Source: Micromonospora aurantiaca ATCC 27029 (lineage in GTDB: Bacteria > Actinomycetota > Actinomycetes > Mycobacteriales > Micromonosporaceae). From it: DNA of 64,000 nucleotides. Each line of letters opens with the position of its first letter. Position 1 is the stretch's first letter. The position numbers and the translations under genes were made by a program. This document shows positions 41,141 to 49,583 of the stretch, piece by piece. A model generated the notes under the pieces. It was not told where the DNA came from, did no database searches, and saw nothing but the letters and a program-made list of their open reading frames with translations. The DNA is taken from NCBI RefSeq assembly GCF_000145235.1, contig NC_014391.1:186001-250000 (forward strand). Direction: 5' to 3'.

Positions 41141-41315
41141 GGCTGACTCCTGTGTCGGTGTGCGCCCTTGTGGGGCGCGGAACCCGGGTGGCACGCCGGC
41201 GGGATGCTGCCGGTGTCGTTGAGCCTAATATCGGCCCGAACCGTACTGTCGCGCATGTCACGCCACGGGCCCGAGGGCGGCGACGGGCGGTCCCGTCTCG
41301 TGGGAGGATCGCGCC

Positions 41316-42155
41316 GTGCCGTCGCTCTTCGCTTCATACCTGCGCGTGTACGAGCCGCTGACCGCCTTCGACCGGGACCGGCAGTCGTACTGGCGCCGGT
41401 ACGTCAGCGAGGGCCGCGCGATCGCCCCGCTGGAGGGACCGGTACGGCAGCGGACGGCGGTGATCGAGGCGCTCGGCGCCGGCTGGACCCGGCTGCCCGA
41501 CCTGCCCGACGAGGCGTACGTCCTGGAGTCCGACGACGCGCTGCTGGTCTGCCCCTGGAACCTGCGTATCCGGGTCGCCGAGGCGGCGCTGAGCGCCCGC
41601 GACGGCGTGCCCTCGGTGCTGGCCGACGCGTTCGTGCCGCCCGTGCTCGCCGGGCAGGCCAAGGCCGTGGTGGAGGACTGGCGCAGCGGCGCCCGGGTGC
41701 TGGAGCACGGGGTGCCCCGGGTGCACGAGCAGATCGCCACCTGGGGCGTGCCCCTGCGCTGGTTCGTGCTGTTCGAGGCCGGCGAGCGGCACCTGGTCAC
41801 CGAGCCGGAGCGGCGGGCGCTGCGCTACCGCACCGAGATCTCCAAGGCGCGCCGCCGGGCGTCCCGGGCGCTGTCGGTGCTGCGCAAGTCGATCGGCGAG
41901 GCGCCCATCACCGAGGCGGTCGAGGAGGCGGCCCGGTGGCTGGAGGAGTTCCACCCGCGCTCGGTGGTCGAGCTGGACTACGGCGGCCTGGTGCAACTGC
42001 TGCCGGACGAGACGCTCGAAGCCGACGACTCGACCGAGCTGGTGGCCACCGGACTGTCCGGACTGGGTCGGGGCGAGGCCGAGGAGGCGTCCGCCGCGTA
42101 CGACAAGCTGGTCGCCCGCTGGCGCGCGGTGCAGCTGCTCGAACGGTGCAACTGA
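41316..42155 (+). CDS. Conserved actinobacterial protein of unknown function
   Basis: 279 residues, soluble, no signal peptide. The N-terminus MPSLFASYLRVYEPLTAFDR and the middle CPWNLRIRVAEAALSARDGVPSVLADAFVP are characteristic of a protein that in actinomycetes lies next to bldC. I recognise no catalytic motif. The C-terminal part is acidic and helical (SELDYGGLVQLLPDETL-like, then EAEEASAAYDKLVARW). GTG 41316 has GGGAGGATC upstream. The conserved position beside bldC is the only clue to its role. Confidence 0.7.
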   Translation: MPSLFASYLRVYEPLTAFDRDRQSYWRRYVSEGRAIAPLEGPVRQRTAVIEALGAGWTRLPDLPDEAYVLESDDALLVCPWNLRIRVAEAALSARDGVPSVLADAFVPPVLAGQAKAVVEDWRSGARVLEHGVPRVHEQIATWGVPLRWFVLFEAGERHLVTEPERRALRYRTEISKARRRASRALSVLRKSIGEAPITEAVEEAARWLEEFHPRSVVELDYGGLVQLLPDETLEADDSTELVATGLSGLGRGEAEEASAAYDKLVARWRAVQLLERCN

Positions 42156-42184
42156 CGCCCGGTTTGCCCTGCTAAGTGGCCTTG

Positions 42185-42274
42185 GACACGAGAGTGTCTC
42201 GTAGTTGATGCGTCACGAACCGTGATCATGAGTCCGAATAAGGTAGTTTCTGCGGCATAAAAGTCGTAAAAATC
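42185..42274 (+). promoter_or_regulatory. bldC upstream regulatory region with dyads and 9-bp direct repeats
   Basis: In the 256-bp AT-richer leader of bldC there are dyads GACAC-GAGA-GTGTC (42185-42198) and TCACG-AAC-CGTGA (about 42212-42224). Two head-to-tail 9-mers also lie here, ATAAAAGTC (42257-42265) and GTAAAAATC (42266-42274). BldC is known to bind head-to-tail to 9-bp-spaced AT-rich repeats, so the latter may be an autoregulatory site. Confidence 0.5.
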
Positions 42275-42411
42275 GGGCATGCTTCATCCGTCCGTCTAGG
42301 GACCTTCAGCCGTTCGGCCCATGTCGGACATCGGGGACTAGCCGGACCATGGGAGACGCGTCGGCCGGCGGGACCCCGGCCGATGTCTATACATGTGGAG
42401 GAGTGACCCCG

Positions 42412-42621
42412 ATGGCATCGCGAACGCACGAACCTGAGCCGCTACTCACACCGGCCGAGGTGGCGTCGATGTTCCGTGTCGACCCGAAGACGGTGACCCG
42501 GTGGGCCAAGGCTGGCAAGCTCAGTGCCATCCGGACCCTGGGCGGCCATCGCCGCTACCGCGAGTCGGAGGTTCGGGCCCTGCTGCAGGGGCAGATCCCC
42601 CAGCAGCGCCAGGGAGACTGA
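42412..42621 (+). CDS. bldC: Developmental transcriptional regulator BldC
   Basis: 69 residues, a stand-alone MerR-like winged helix-turn-helix: LLTPAEVASMFRVDPKTVTR, then WAKAGKLSAIRTLGGHRRYR. Nearly identical to Streptomyces BldC, which represses sporulation genes. It has no ligand-binding domain. ATG 42412 has GGAGGAG upstream. A GTG at 42403 would add three residues. The H6 hairpin follows. Confidence 0.95.
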   Translation: MASRTHEPEPLLTPAEVASMFRVDPKTVTRWAKAGKLSAIRTLGGHRRYRESEVRALLQGQIPQQRQGD

Positions 42622-42645
42622 CGAACCGGCGTTCTCCGGCGTTCC

Positions 42646-42682
42646 GATCAAGGGCGGTGCCGTCGCGGCGCCGCCCTTGATC
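42646..42682. repeat. GATCA-family hairpin, copy H6 (3' of bldC)
   Basis: 16-bp arms GATCAAGGGCGGTGCC (42646-42661) and 42667-42682 with one T-G pair and a 5-base loop. Probably terminates bldC and the convergent PPOX gene. Confidence 0.8.
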
Positions 42683-42692
42683 GTGTCCGGGC

Positions 42693-43085
42693 TCAGTCGC
42701 GCCCCGGGCCGTCCAGCACGATCCGCAGCCCCACAGTGCCGCGCTCACCCCGGCGCAGTCGGCTGCCCAACAGGCTCAGCCGTCCGATCAGCCGGTACTT
42801 CCGCTTGAGCAGCCCTCGGACCCGGTTCGTGCTCTCCGGGTCGGCGATCGTCGCGTGACCCGGCACCGCCTCGCCGTGCGGCCGGCCGCGCACGTCGCAC
42901 GGGGCCACCGTCACCCGGCCGTCGCGCCGGATGCGCTTCACCTTGCCGGAGTCGGCCACCGTCCACACCGCCAGCCCGTCGCCGTCGCGTACCGCCCACA
43001 CCGGAGTCGGCACCGCCCGGCCGTCCTTGCGGAACGTGGTGAGCAGGACGTACTTCTCCGCCGCCAGGCGGTCCAGGTCGGTCAC
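42693..43085 (-). CDS. PPOX-class F420-dependent oxidoreductase / flavin-binding split-barrel protein
   Basis: 130 residues with the small split beta-barrel of the F420/FMN-binding PPOX family: LAAEKYVLLTTFRKDGRAVPTPVW, then LAVWTVADSGKVKRIRRDGRVTVAPCDVRG and RGLLKRKYRL. These enzymes usually reduce small substrates with F420H2, but the substrate here is unknown. GTG 43085 gives a normal N-terminus. It is convergent with bldC and divergent from the methyltransferase gene (55-bp gap). Confidence 0.85.
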   Translation of the reverse strand: MTDLDRLAAEKYVLLTTFRKDGRAVPTPVWAVRDGDGLAVWTVADSGKVKRIRRDGRVTVAPCDVRGRPHGEAVPGHATIADPESTNRVRGLLKRKYRLIGRLSLLGSRLRRGERGTVGLRIVLDGPGRD

Positions 43086-43140
43086 GCCGCCAAGGATACG
43101 GCGGCGACGGCGCCGCCGACCCCCGGATAGCGTTGCGGGC

Positions 43141-43920
43141 ATGACCGGGGAACCCGAGATCGGCGACGTGTTCGGCGAGATGATCCGCGACGCGTACGCG
43201 GTCGCCACCGGGATCGGACCGCGCCCGATGGCCGGCGGTCGCCTGCCCCGCCCGGTCATCGAGATCATCGAGCGCGACGACGGGCTGGTCAACGGCGCGC
43301 CCGCCGAGCACTACCTGGACCCGCCGCAGCGGTGGCAGCCGCACGACCACCGGGCCGTGGACCGGGTACGCGGACACGTGCTCGACGTCGGCGTCGGCGC
43401 CGGCCGGATCGCGCTGCACCTCCAGGACCGGGGCGTACCGGTCACCGGACTGGACACCTCGCTCGGGGCGCTGCGGGTCAGCCGGCACCGGGGCGTACGC
43501 GACCTGGTGCACGGCACAGTCGACGAGCACGCCGCCGACGGCCGCCGGTACGACACGTTCCTGCTGCTCGGCAACAACCTGGGACTGTTCGAGGGGCGGG
43601 AACGCGCCCCGGCGATGCTCGCGGCGCTCGCCGCGCTGGCCCGTCCCGGCGCCCGGGTGATCGCCCACGGCACCGACCCGTACGGGACCACCGACCCGGT
43701 GCACACCGCCTACCACGAGCGCAACCGCCGGCGGGGCCGGATCGGCGGGCAACTACGGCTGCGGCTGCGCTACCGGCTGCTCGGCACCGACTGGTTCGAC
43801 TACCTGGTCTGCTCGCCCGAGGAGTTCGCCGAGCTGGTCCACGGCTCACAGTGGCGACTGACCGACGTGGACGACACCGACCACCCCTACTACCTCGCCA
43901 CCTTGGAGCTGCGGCGTTAG
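43141..43920 (+). CDS. Class I SAM-dependent methyltransferase
   Basis: 259 residues. The SAM site is visible as GHVLDVGVGAGRIALHLQDRG (motif I, in part), then VTGLDTSLGALRVSRHRGV (motif II) and YDTFLLLGNNLGLFEG (the D-x-x-x loop). The substrate cannot be read from the sequence. The stop codon TAG directly abuts repeat copy D. ATG 43141 is the family-consistent start. Confidence 0.8.
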   Translation: MTGEPEIGDVFGEMIRDAYAVATGIGPRPMAGGRLPRPVIEIIERDDGLVNGAPAEHYLDPPQRWQPHDHRAVDRVRGHVLDVGVGAGRIALHLQDRGVPVTGLDTSLGALRVSRHRGVRDLVHGTVDEHAADGRRYDTFLLLGNNLGLFEGRERAPAMLAALAALARPGARVIAHGTDPYGTTDPVHTAYHERNRRRGRIGGQLRLRLRYRLLGTDWFDYLVCSPEEFAELVHGSQWRLTDVDDTDHPYYLATLELRR

Positions 43921-43970
43921 GAAGGGCCCCTTTCAAGCGCCTAGGCGTTAAGAAGGGGCCCTTCCTTACG
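43918..43970 (-). repeat. GGAAGGGCCCC-family repeat, copy D
   Basis: Here the two half-units face each other, with arms around GGAAGGGCCCCTTTCAAGCG (plus strand) and CGTTAAGAAGGGGCCCTTCC, giving a near-perfect hairpin between the convergent methyltransferase and Ca-motif genes. Confidence 0.8.
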
Positions 43971-43973
43971 TGC

Positions 43974-44261
43974 TCAGACCTGGACGGTGGGGGTGGTCTG
44001 CTCCGGGGGCAGCCCGCCGTCGCCGTCGACCACCTCGTCCGGCGTGCCGTCCTCGTCGATGTCCACCATGGTGATGTCCACCTTGCCGTCACCGTCGGTG
44101 TCGAACTGGAACAGGTCGGCCTTGCCGTCGCCGTCGGTGTCCACCACCCACACGTCGGTCTTGCCGTCGTTGTTGGTGTCCGCACGGAGCAGGTCCACCC
44201 GCTCGTCGCCGCGGGTCTCGACCGTCTCGGTGCTCTCCGCGCTCTCCGGTGCCTGGCTCAT
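43974..44261 (-). CDS. Small acidic protein with tandem DxDxDG calcium-binding motifs
   Basis: 95 residues without signal peptide. From about residue 26 it is almost only calcium-loop motifs in about 11-residue steps: DTNNDGKTD, DTDGDGKAD, DTDGDGKVD, DIDEDGTPD, DGDGG. The spacing resembles thrombospondin type-3 or dockerin-like repeats rather than paired EF-hands. The C-terminus is short and uncharged (PEQTTPTVQV). Cytosolic Ca2+ (or lanthanide) buffering or sensing is the natural guess. No partner is visible. ATG 44261. Confidence 0.7.
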   Translation of the reverse strand: MSQAPESAESTETVETRGDERVDLLRADTNNDGKTDVWVVDTDGDGKADLFQFDTDGDGKVDITMVDIDEDGTPDEVVDGDGGLPPEQTTPTVQV

Positions 44262-44423
44262 CTCGTTCCTTCCGTCGGCGTTGAGGGCCGTCCTTACCCC
44301 GTCCGCTCCGCCCCCACGCATCCCGGCGGCCCGGCCATGCATAGGGTCGCATGCAGGAACGAGCGAGCGGACGGGCCCGGCGGCGGAGACCCCGCGCGCC
44401 CCCGCCGCGGCGAGGGGACGTCG

Positions 44424-45281
44424 ATGAGTGGTCGTTTTGTGGTCGTCGGGGCCGGCACCATGGGCCTCGGCATCGCGTACGTGGCGGCCGGCGCCGGGTA
44501 CGCGGTCGAACTGGTCGAGGTCGACCCCGCCCGGGGCGCCGAGGCCCTGCGCCGGCTCGGCGAGCTGTGGGACCGGGGCGTGCAGCGCGGCAAGCTGACC
44601 GAGGAGGCCGCCACCGCCAACCGTGAGCGCGTCACGCTCCGGGCCGGGCTCGCCGAGGTGGCCGAGGGCGCCGACGTGATCGTGGAGGCGGTGCCCGAGC
44701 GGCTCGACCTCAAGCGTGCCGTCCTGCGCGAGGCGGAGAGCCGCCGGCCGGCGCTGCTGGGCAGCAACACCTCCAGCATCCCGATCGCCGAACTGGCCGC
44801 CGGGCTGGACCGCCCCGCCGACTTCGTCGGGTTGCACTTCTTCAATCCGGTGTGGGCGATGGCGCTGCTCGAGGTCGTGGTCGGCCCGGCCACCGCGCCG
44901 GAGACGACCGAGGCGGCCGTCGCGCTCGCCGCCCGGCTCGGCAAGGACCCCGTCGTCGTACGCGACATGCCCGGCTTCGCCACCTCCCGGCTGGGCGTCA
45001 CGCTCGGCCTGGAGGCGATCCGGATGGTGGCCGACGGGGTGGCGAGCCCGGCCGACATCGACAAGGCGATGGTGCTCGGCTACCGGCACCCGATCGGCCC
45101 GCTGGAGCTGACCGACCTGGTCGGCCTGGACGTGCGGCTCGACATCGCGCGCACGCTCCAGGCCGCGTACGGGGACCGCTTCGCGCCGCCGCCGCTGCTC
45201 GTCGAGATGGTGGCCGCCGGGAAGCTGGGCAAGAAGTCGGGGCGGGGCTTCTACACGTGGAAGGACGGCGTGAAGCAGTGA
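44424..45281 (+). CDS. 3-hydroxyacyl-CoA (3-hydroxybutyryl-CoA) dehydrogenase
   Basis: NAD-dependent oxidation of 3-hydroxyacyl-CoA in beta-oxidation. 285 residues: VVVGAGTMGLGIAYVAAGAGY (cofactor site, in part), EAVPERLDLKRAVLRE, SNTSSIPIAELA, the catalytic His/Glu region GLHFFNPVWAMALLEVV and the C-terminal dimer domain (GYRHPIGPLELTDLVGLDV). ATG 44424 follows GAGGGGACG. It is followed after a 52-bp dispersed repeat by an enoyl-CoA hydratase gene. Confidence 0.92.
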   Translation: MSGRFVVVGAGTMGLGIAYVAAGAGYAVELVEVDPARGAEALRRLGELWDRGVQRGKLTEEAATANRERVTLRAGLAEVAEGADVIVEAVPERLDLKRAVLREAESRRPALLGSNTSSIPIAELAAGLDRPADFVGLHFFNPVWAMALLEVVVGPATAPETTEAAVALAARLGKDPVVVRDMPGFATSRLGVTLGLEAIRMVADGVASPADIDKAMVLGYRHPIGPLELTDLVGLDVRLDIARTLQAAYGDRFAPPPLLVEMVAAGKLGKKSGRGFYTWKDGVKQ

Positions 45282-45333
45282 GCGCGAGGAGTGAGCTTGC
45301 GAGCCCCGCAGTCGCGAACGACAGGCCGGCACA
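45282..45333 (+). repeat. Short dispersed spacer repeat between beta-oxidation genes
   Basis: The 52-bp gap reads agcgcgaggagtgagcttgc followed by gagccccgcagtcgcgaacg. From memory this GCGAGGAGTGAG...CCCCGCAGTCGCGAACG pattern recurs in intergenic DNA of many Micromonosporales. Only one copy was seen in this window. Confidence 0.45.
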
Positions 45334-46077
45334 GTGAGCGGGCTGCGGATCGAGGAGCTGCCGGACCGGCTCGTGGTCACGCTGGACCGGCCGGAGAAGC
45401 GCAACGCCATCGACGCCGACCTGGTGGGTGAGCTGCATGCGGTCTGCGCCGACCTGGAGGCGCGTCCCCGGCTGCTGCTGCTCACCGGCGGGACGGCGGG
45501 CATCTTCGCCGGGGGCGCCGACATCGCCCAGCTCCGGGAGCGTGGCCGGCTGGACGCGCTGGCCGCCATCAACCAGGGCGTCTTCGCCCGCATCCGGGCG
45601 CTGCCGATGCCCACCGTGGCCGCAGTCGACGGGCCGGCGCTGGGCGGCGGCGCCGAGCTGGCGTACGCCTGCGATCTCCGGGTGTGCACGGACCGAGCGG
45701 TGTTCGGCCAGCCCGAGGTGCGGCTGGGCATCCTGGCCGGCGCGGGCGCGACCTACCGGCTGCCGGCGCTGATCGGTGAGGCCCGGGCCAAGGAGCTGCT
45801 GTTCACCGGCCGGCGGGTGGACGCCGAGGAGGCGCTGCGGATCGGGCTGGTGAACCGGGTGGTGGCCGACCCGGCGGAGCTGCTGCCCACCGCGCACGGC
45901 CTGCTCGACGAGATGGCGAAGGGCTCCGCGCTGGCGCTGCGGCTGACCAAGATGGCGGTGGACGCCCCGGCGGCCGCGCACCCGCAGCTGGACCTGCTGA
46001 GCCAGGCGGTGCTCTTCGAGGACGAGGAGAAACACCGGCGGATGACCGAGTTCCTGGACCGGCGCCGGGCCCGCTGA
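45334..46077 (+). CDS. Enoyl-CoA hydratase/isomerase family protein
   Basis: 247-residue crotonase-fold protein. The oxyanion-hole motifs are visible: FAGGADIAQL (first) and DGPALGGGAELAYACDLRV (second), followed by GQPEVRLGILAGAGATYRLP. One of the usual catalytic glutamates is present in PEVRLG. GTG 45334. It is probably co-transcribed with the hydroxyacyl-CoA dehydrogenase gene, completing the middle steps of beta-oxidation. Followed by a strong terminator. Confidence 0.9.
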   Translation: MSGLRIEELPDRLVVTLDRPEKRNAIDADLVGELHAVCADLEARPRLLLLTGGTAGIFAGGADIAQLRERGRLDALAAINQGVFARIRALPMPTVAAVDGPALGGGAELAYACDLRVCTDRAVFGQPEVRLGILAGAGATYRLPALIGEARAKELLFTGRRVDAEEALRIGLVNRVVADPAELLPTAHGLLDEMAKGSALALRLTKMAVDAPAAAHPQLDLLSQAVLFEDEEKHRRMTEFLDRRRAR

Positions 46078-46094
46078 GCCCGGGAGAGACGACG

Positions 46095-46125
46095 AGGGCC
46101 GCACCGGTCTCCCCGGTGCGGCCCT
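46095..46125. terminator. Bidirectional terminator, 13-bp stem
   Basis: AGGGCCGCACCGG / CCGGTGCGGCCCT with loop TCTCC, then CTTCGCG. It lies between the convergent enoyl-CoA hydratase and substrate-binding protein genes. Confidence 0.85.
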
Positions 46126-46140
46126 TCGCGTCGGTACGCG

Positions 46141-47478
46141 TCAGTGCTTGATGTCGACTCCCGCGTCGTCCAGCGCGGTGATCGCCGGCGCGGACTCGGC
46201 GAAGCCGATGAGCAGCAGCGCCTCCGGGCCGAACGCCTTGATCTCCTTGGCGGTGCCGCTGAAGTCGACAGGCGTCTTCGGGTCGGCCGGCGGCTCGTAG
46301 GTCAGCAGCTTGATCCGGTCCGCGCCGATCCCGGCCTTCTCCAGCTCCGAGCGGACGTTCTCCTGGAGGCCCTCGCCGTACGAGTCCTTACGGGCCAGGA
46401 TCGCGATCTTGCGCGGCCCGTCCCGGAGCATCACGTCGGCCAGCGCGCGGCCCTGGAGGCTGTCCGGCGGCGCGGTACGGAAGTAGAGGCCCTTGTCGTC
46501 CACAGCGCTCAGCCCCGCGTCGGTGTTCGACGGGGAGAACAGGATCCGGCCGGCGGCCACCACGTCCGGCAGTACGGCCCGGGAGATGCCGGAGCCGCCC
46601 GCGCCGATGATGACCTGGACGCCCTTGCTGACGTGCGAGGCGACGGTGGCCTTGGCGACCTCCGGGTTGGTGCCGTCGTCGCCCTCGATCCACTTCACCG
46701 GCTCGCCGAGCACACCACCTGCGGCGTTGACCTCACGGATCGCGAGCGCCGCGCCGGCCGCCAGCGGCGGGTTCGCCAGCGCCAGGTCACCGGTCTTCGG
46801 CAGCAGCCCGCCGAGGACCAGCGGGGCGTCCTTCGCCTTGCCGTCGCGCGGCTTGCGCCCACGCGGCGGGGCCTTCGTGCTCGCCCCCGACTCCTCACCG
46901 GCGCCGACGAACTCGGTCTTGCTGTCGTCGATCTTCTGGTTGTCGAAGTGCATGGTGCCGTAGCTCGCGGTGGCCGGCTCGCCGGTGTCGGTGAACCCGG
47001 CGCGGGTCAGCGACACGCCCCGGTACTCGATGTCCCGGCCCGCGCGGGCGAGCTGGAGGCAGGCCGTCACGTCGTCGCAGCGTTCACCGCCGGTGGTCAC
47101 CCCGACGATCTGCTTGGCGATCTCGGCCGGAGCGGTGGTGCCGGCGAGCTGGGCGGCCAGCGCGCTGATCACCACCGCGTCGTACGACTCGGCGGAGTAG
47201 AGGAAGTCACCCAGCTTCGGGTCTACGGCGAGTAGTCGCTCCTTGAAGCTCTCGGCAAGCGGAGTGAGGGGCGTGGTGCCCTTCATCCCGTTCACCAGGT
47301 CCGCGCGGTCCTTGAGTTCCGCGGCGTACGAATTGAGCATGTTGCCGTCGGTGCCGTAGAGGCGTACCTGGGTGGCAGGCGTTTCCTCCGGCTCGTCGCT
47401 CCCGCAGGCGCTCGTGGCGAGCAGAAGCGCCGCGCAGGCCATGGACAGGGCCGCGCGCGACGTGCGTGTTCTCAGCAT
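46141..47478 (-). CDS. Circularly permuted Leu/Ile/Val-type substrate-binding lipoprotein
   Basis: 445 residues with a lipoprotein signal (CAALLLATSACGS, lipobox Cys25). The body is a type I periplasmic binding fold but in swapped order. The N-terminal part (YGTDGNMLNSY ... TASYGTMHFD) matches what is normally the C-terminal half of LivJ-type proteins. After a basic linker (PPRGRKPRDGKAKD), the second part begins LVLGGLLPKTGDLALANPPL, the normal N-terminus, and ends ALDDAGVDIKH, where normal proteins continue into YGTDGN. All structural elements are thus present once. No permease or ATPase genes are adjacent. Confidence 0.8.
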   Translation of the reverse strand: MLRTRTSRAALSMACAALLLATSACGSDEPEETPATQVRLYGTDGNMLNSYAAELKDRADLVNGMKGTTPLTPLAESFKERLLAVDPKLGDFLYSAESYDAVVISALAAQLAGTTAPAEIAKQIVGVTTGGERCDDVTACLQLARAGRDIEYRGVSLTRAGFTDTGEPATASYGTMHFDNQKIDDSKTEFVGAGEESGASTKAPPRGRKPRDGKAKDAPLVLGGLLPKTGDLALANPPLAAGAALAIREVNAAGGVLGEPVKWIEGDDGTNPEVAKATVASHVSKGVQVIIGAGGSGISRAVLPDVVAAGRILFSPSNTDAGLSAVDDKGLYFRTAPPDSLQGRALADVMLRDGPRKIAILARKDSYGEGLQENVRSELEKAGIGADRIKLLTYEPPADPKTPVDFSGTAKEIKAFGPEALLLIGFAESAPAITALDDAGVDIKH

Positions 47479-47644
47479 GGTCGTCCTTCCTCCGGCGAAG
47501 GTCCGCTGCGCACCTTAGCGTGCTCGCGCGGCATGCGGGACTGTGGAGTCGGCTCCGTCGGCACCCCGACTGCGGGTATCACTCTGCGTGGTCGACGAGC
47601 CGTTTCCGGGTCACGGCTTGACCCCCGGCGATACTGTTCCGCGG

Positions 47645-48034
47645 GTGAACGACGAAGCACAGCAGACGCTCGACGACGCGACCGCCGTGCTCCGTTCCGC
47701 CCTCGCCGGTGACGGCGCCGGCGTGGTGGGCACGTTCGACGCGGTGGTGGACCGCTCCGGCCTCGCCGGGGCGTACGGAGTGGCGTGGTGCCTCGCCGCC
47801 ACCATGCTCGGCGACGACACCCCGGGCGGCGGCGCCGCCCTCGACTTCCCCGGCATCGACCAGGCCGACTACGACACCCGCTGGGTGGCCCGTTTCGTCA
47901 GCGCGTGCGCCAACGACGACGCGGACACCGGCGAGGCGCTGTTCGGGGCGGCGGCCGCCGACGGGCTGCTGCCCGACTGCCTGCTCACGCTCGCCGGGTC
48001 GACCATCGCCACGCTGCGCAGCCGGTCGGACTGA
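47645..48034 (+). CDS. Small hypothetical protein (actinobacterial)
   Basis: 129 residues, Ala/Asp-rich and mostly helical, no signal or membrane segment. N-terminus VNDEAQQTLDDATAVLRSALAG; the centre has GTFDAVVDRSGLAGAYGVAWCLAA (in part) and FVSACANDDADTGEALF. I recognise no family function. GTG 47645 is preceded by TACTGT ending eight bases before it, fitting a leaderless transcript. The coding bias is good. It is followed 45 bp later by a DUF2786 gene. Confidence 0.65.
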   Translation: MNDEAQQTLDDATAVLRSALAGDGAGVVGTFDAVVDRSGLAGAYGVAWCLAATMLGDDTPGGGAALDFPGIDQADYDTRWVARFVSACANDDADTGEALFGAAAADGLLPDCLLTLAGSTIATLRSRSD

Positions 48035-48079
48035 GCCCGGCGCGCGGCCCGGCCCCTCGGCTGTGGTAGCTCTGGGTGC

Positions 48080-48784
48080 ATGTCCGAGGCGATGCTCAGC
48101 AAGGTGCGCAAGCTGCTCGCCCAGGCCGAGGACCCGGCCTGCACGCCCGCCGAGTCGGCCGCCTTCATGGCCAAGGCCACCGAGCTGATCGCCCGCTACG
48201 GCGTCGACCGGGCGCTGCTCGCCGCCCGCGACCCGGCCGCCGACCCGGTCGGTGACCGGACCGTCGACGTGGTCGCGCCGTACGCCCGGGACAAGGCCGG
48301 CCTGCTCGCGGCGGTCGCCGAACCGCTGCGGTGCCGATGCGTACGCCGCCGGCAGGGCAACGGCTTCGTCATGCACCTGTTCGGCTTCGCCAGCGACCTG
48401 GAACGGGTCGAGCTGCTGTTCACCTCGCTGCTGGTGCAGGCCGCGCACGGGCTCGCCGGTGCTGTCGTACCGGCCGGGGAGCACCCGGCGGCGTTCCGGC
48501 GTACCTGGCTGGCCGGGTTCGCGTACGTCGTCGCGGAACGACTGCGCGCGGCCGAGAGCAAGGCGGTGGCGGAGTCGGGTGGAACCTCCACGGCTCTGGT
48601 GCTCGCCGACCGCTCCGATCGGGTCCAGCGCCGGGTCGCCGAGGCGTACCCCCGGTTGCGCACCGCCCCGCGACGGCGGCTGGCGGGCGGTGGCTTCGGT
48701 TCCGGCGCGGACGCCGGCCGCCGGGCCGACCTCGGTGGCACCGGCGTGGCCGGGACCGGCGCGGCGCCCGGTATCGCCGGCTGA
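48080..48784 (+). CDS. DUF2786 domain protein
   Basis: 234 residues. The first ~45 residues (MLSKVRKLLAQAEDPACTPA, ESAAFMAKATELIARYGVD) are the DUF2786 domain. A central domain follows (FGFASDLERVELLFTSLLVQ, RTWLAGFAYVVAERL), and the last ~40 residues are Gly/Arg/Ala-rich. The family is phage- and actinobacteria-wide and unassigned, and some members lie near metalloprotease-like genes. ATG 48080. Convergent with the SRPBCC gene. Confidence 0.85.
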   Translation: MSEAMLSKVRKLLAQAEDPACTPAESAAFMAKATELIARYGVDRALLAARDPAADPVGDRTVDVVAPYARDKAGLLAAVAEPLRCRCVRRRQGNGFVMHLFGFASDLERVELLFTSLLVQAAHGLAGAVVPAGEHPAAFRRTWLAGFAYVVAERLRAAESKAVAESGGTSTALVLADRSDRVQRRVAEAYPRLRTAPRRRLAGGGFGSGADAGRRADLGGTGVAGTGAAPGIAG

Positions 48785-48809
48785 CGGGCTGCTGTCCGGT
48801 CGGTGCGGG

Positions 48810-49325
48810 TCAGGCGCTGGTGCGGGCGACGGTCGCCAGGTAGCGGCAGAGCAGTTCGTGCCAGCCCGCGGTGAGCGCCTCGCGGTAGCCCTCGGCCGCC
48901 GTGCCGTGCCTGTCGAAGTAGCGGTGCTCGACGTCCACCCGGGTCCGCTCCGGACCGCCGGCGTGGAACAGGACCTCCACCTCGCTGGCCCGCGCCGGAT
49001 CCGGCACCGGCACCCGGTCCGGGCCGATCTGCCAGGTGAACACCAGGCGCCGGGGCGGATCCCAGGTCAGCACGCGGCCCCAGTCGTTGCGGAAGCCGTA
49101 CGGGCCGATCTCGTAGAGCATGCCGCCGGCCCGCGGCTCGATGCCGATCGCGGCGAGCGCCTCCGGGCCGGACCAGGTGTATTCGCGCACCCACCAGTCG
49201 GCGAGCGCGCCGGTGAAGACGGCGTACGCCCGCTCGGCGGATGCCGGGACGAGCAGGCTGCTGCGGAGGGAGAAGCGGTCGGATTCCTGCCGGACCTCAT
49301 CCGGATCGGCCATCTCCTGTCCCAT
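48810..49325 (-). CDS. SRPBCC (AHSA1-like) protein
   Basis: 171 residues of the START/SRPBCC hydrophobic-pocket fold: SSLLVPASAERAYAVFTGALADWW, YEIGPYGFRNDWGRVLTWDPPRRLVFTW (in part), EVEVLFHAGGPERTRVDVEHR, and the C-terminal helix EALTAGWHELLCRYLATVA. The ligand is unknown. ATG 49325 or ATG 49313 may start it. Single gene. Confidence 0.85.
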   Translation of the reverse strand: MGQEMADPDEVRQESDRFSLRSSLLVPASAERAYAVFTGALADWWVREYTWSGPEALAAIGIEPRAGGMLYEIGPYGFRNDWGRVLTWDPPRRLVFTWQIGPDRVPVPDPARASEVEVLFHAGGPERTRVDVEHRYFDRHGTAAEGYREALTAGWHELLCRYLATVARTSA

Positions 49326-49583
49326 AGGTCCGGACCATACCGGCTCATGTCTCGGTGTGCAGCTTCCGTTCCGCCCGCTTCCGGACACCGGGAACACCGG
49401 TTCCCGACAGCGCTGAGTGGTGGGACAGGCGCTCTGCGCAAGGCGCGACGGCGCTTCCGGGAGGTGCCCCGGCGGGGCTTCCGGGAGGTCAGGGCGGGCA
49501 TCCGCGAGGTGGGGGTGGGCGACGGATGCCGTACCGGAAAGCGGGTAACCGCGGCCGATCGGACCGATGGGAGAGCGGGGAGC

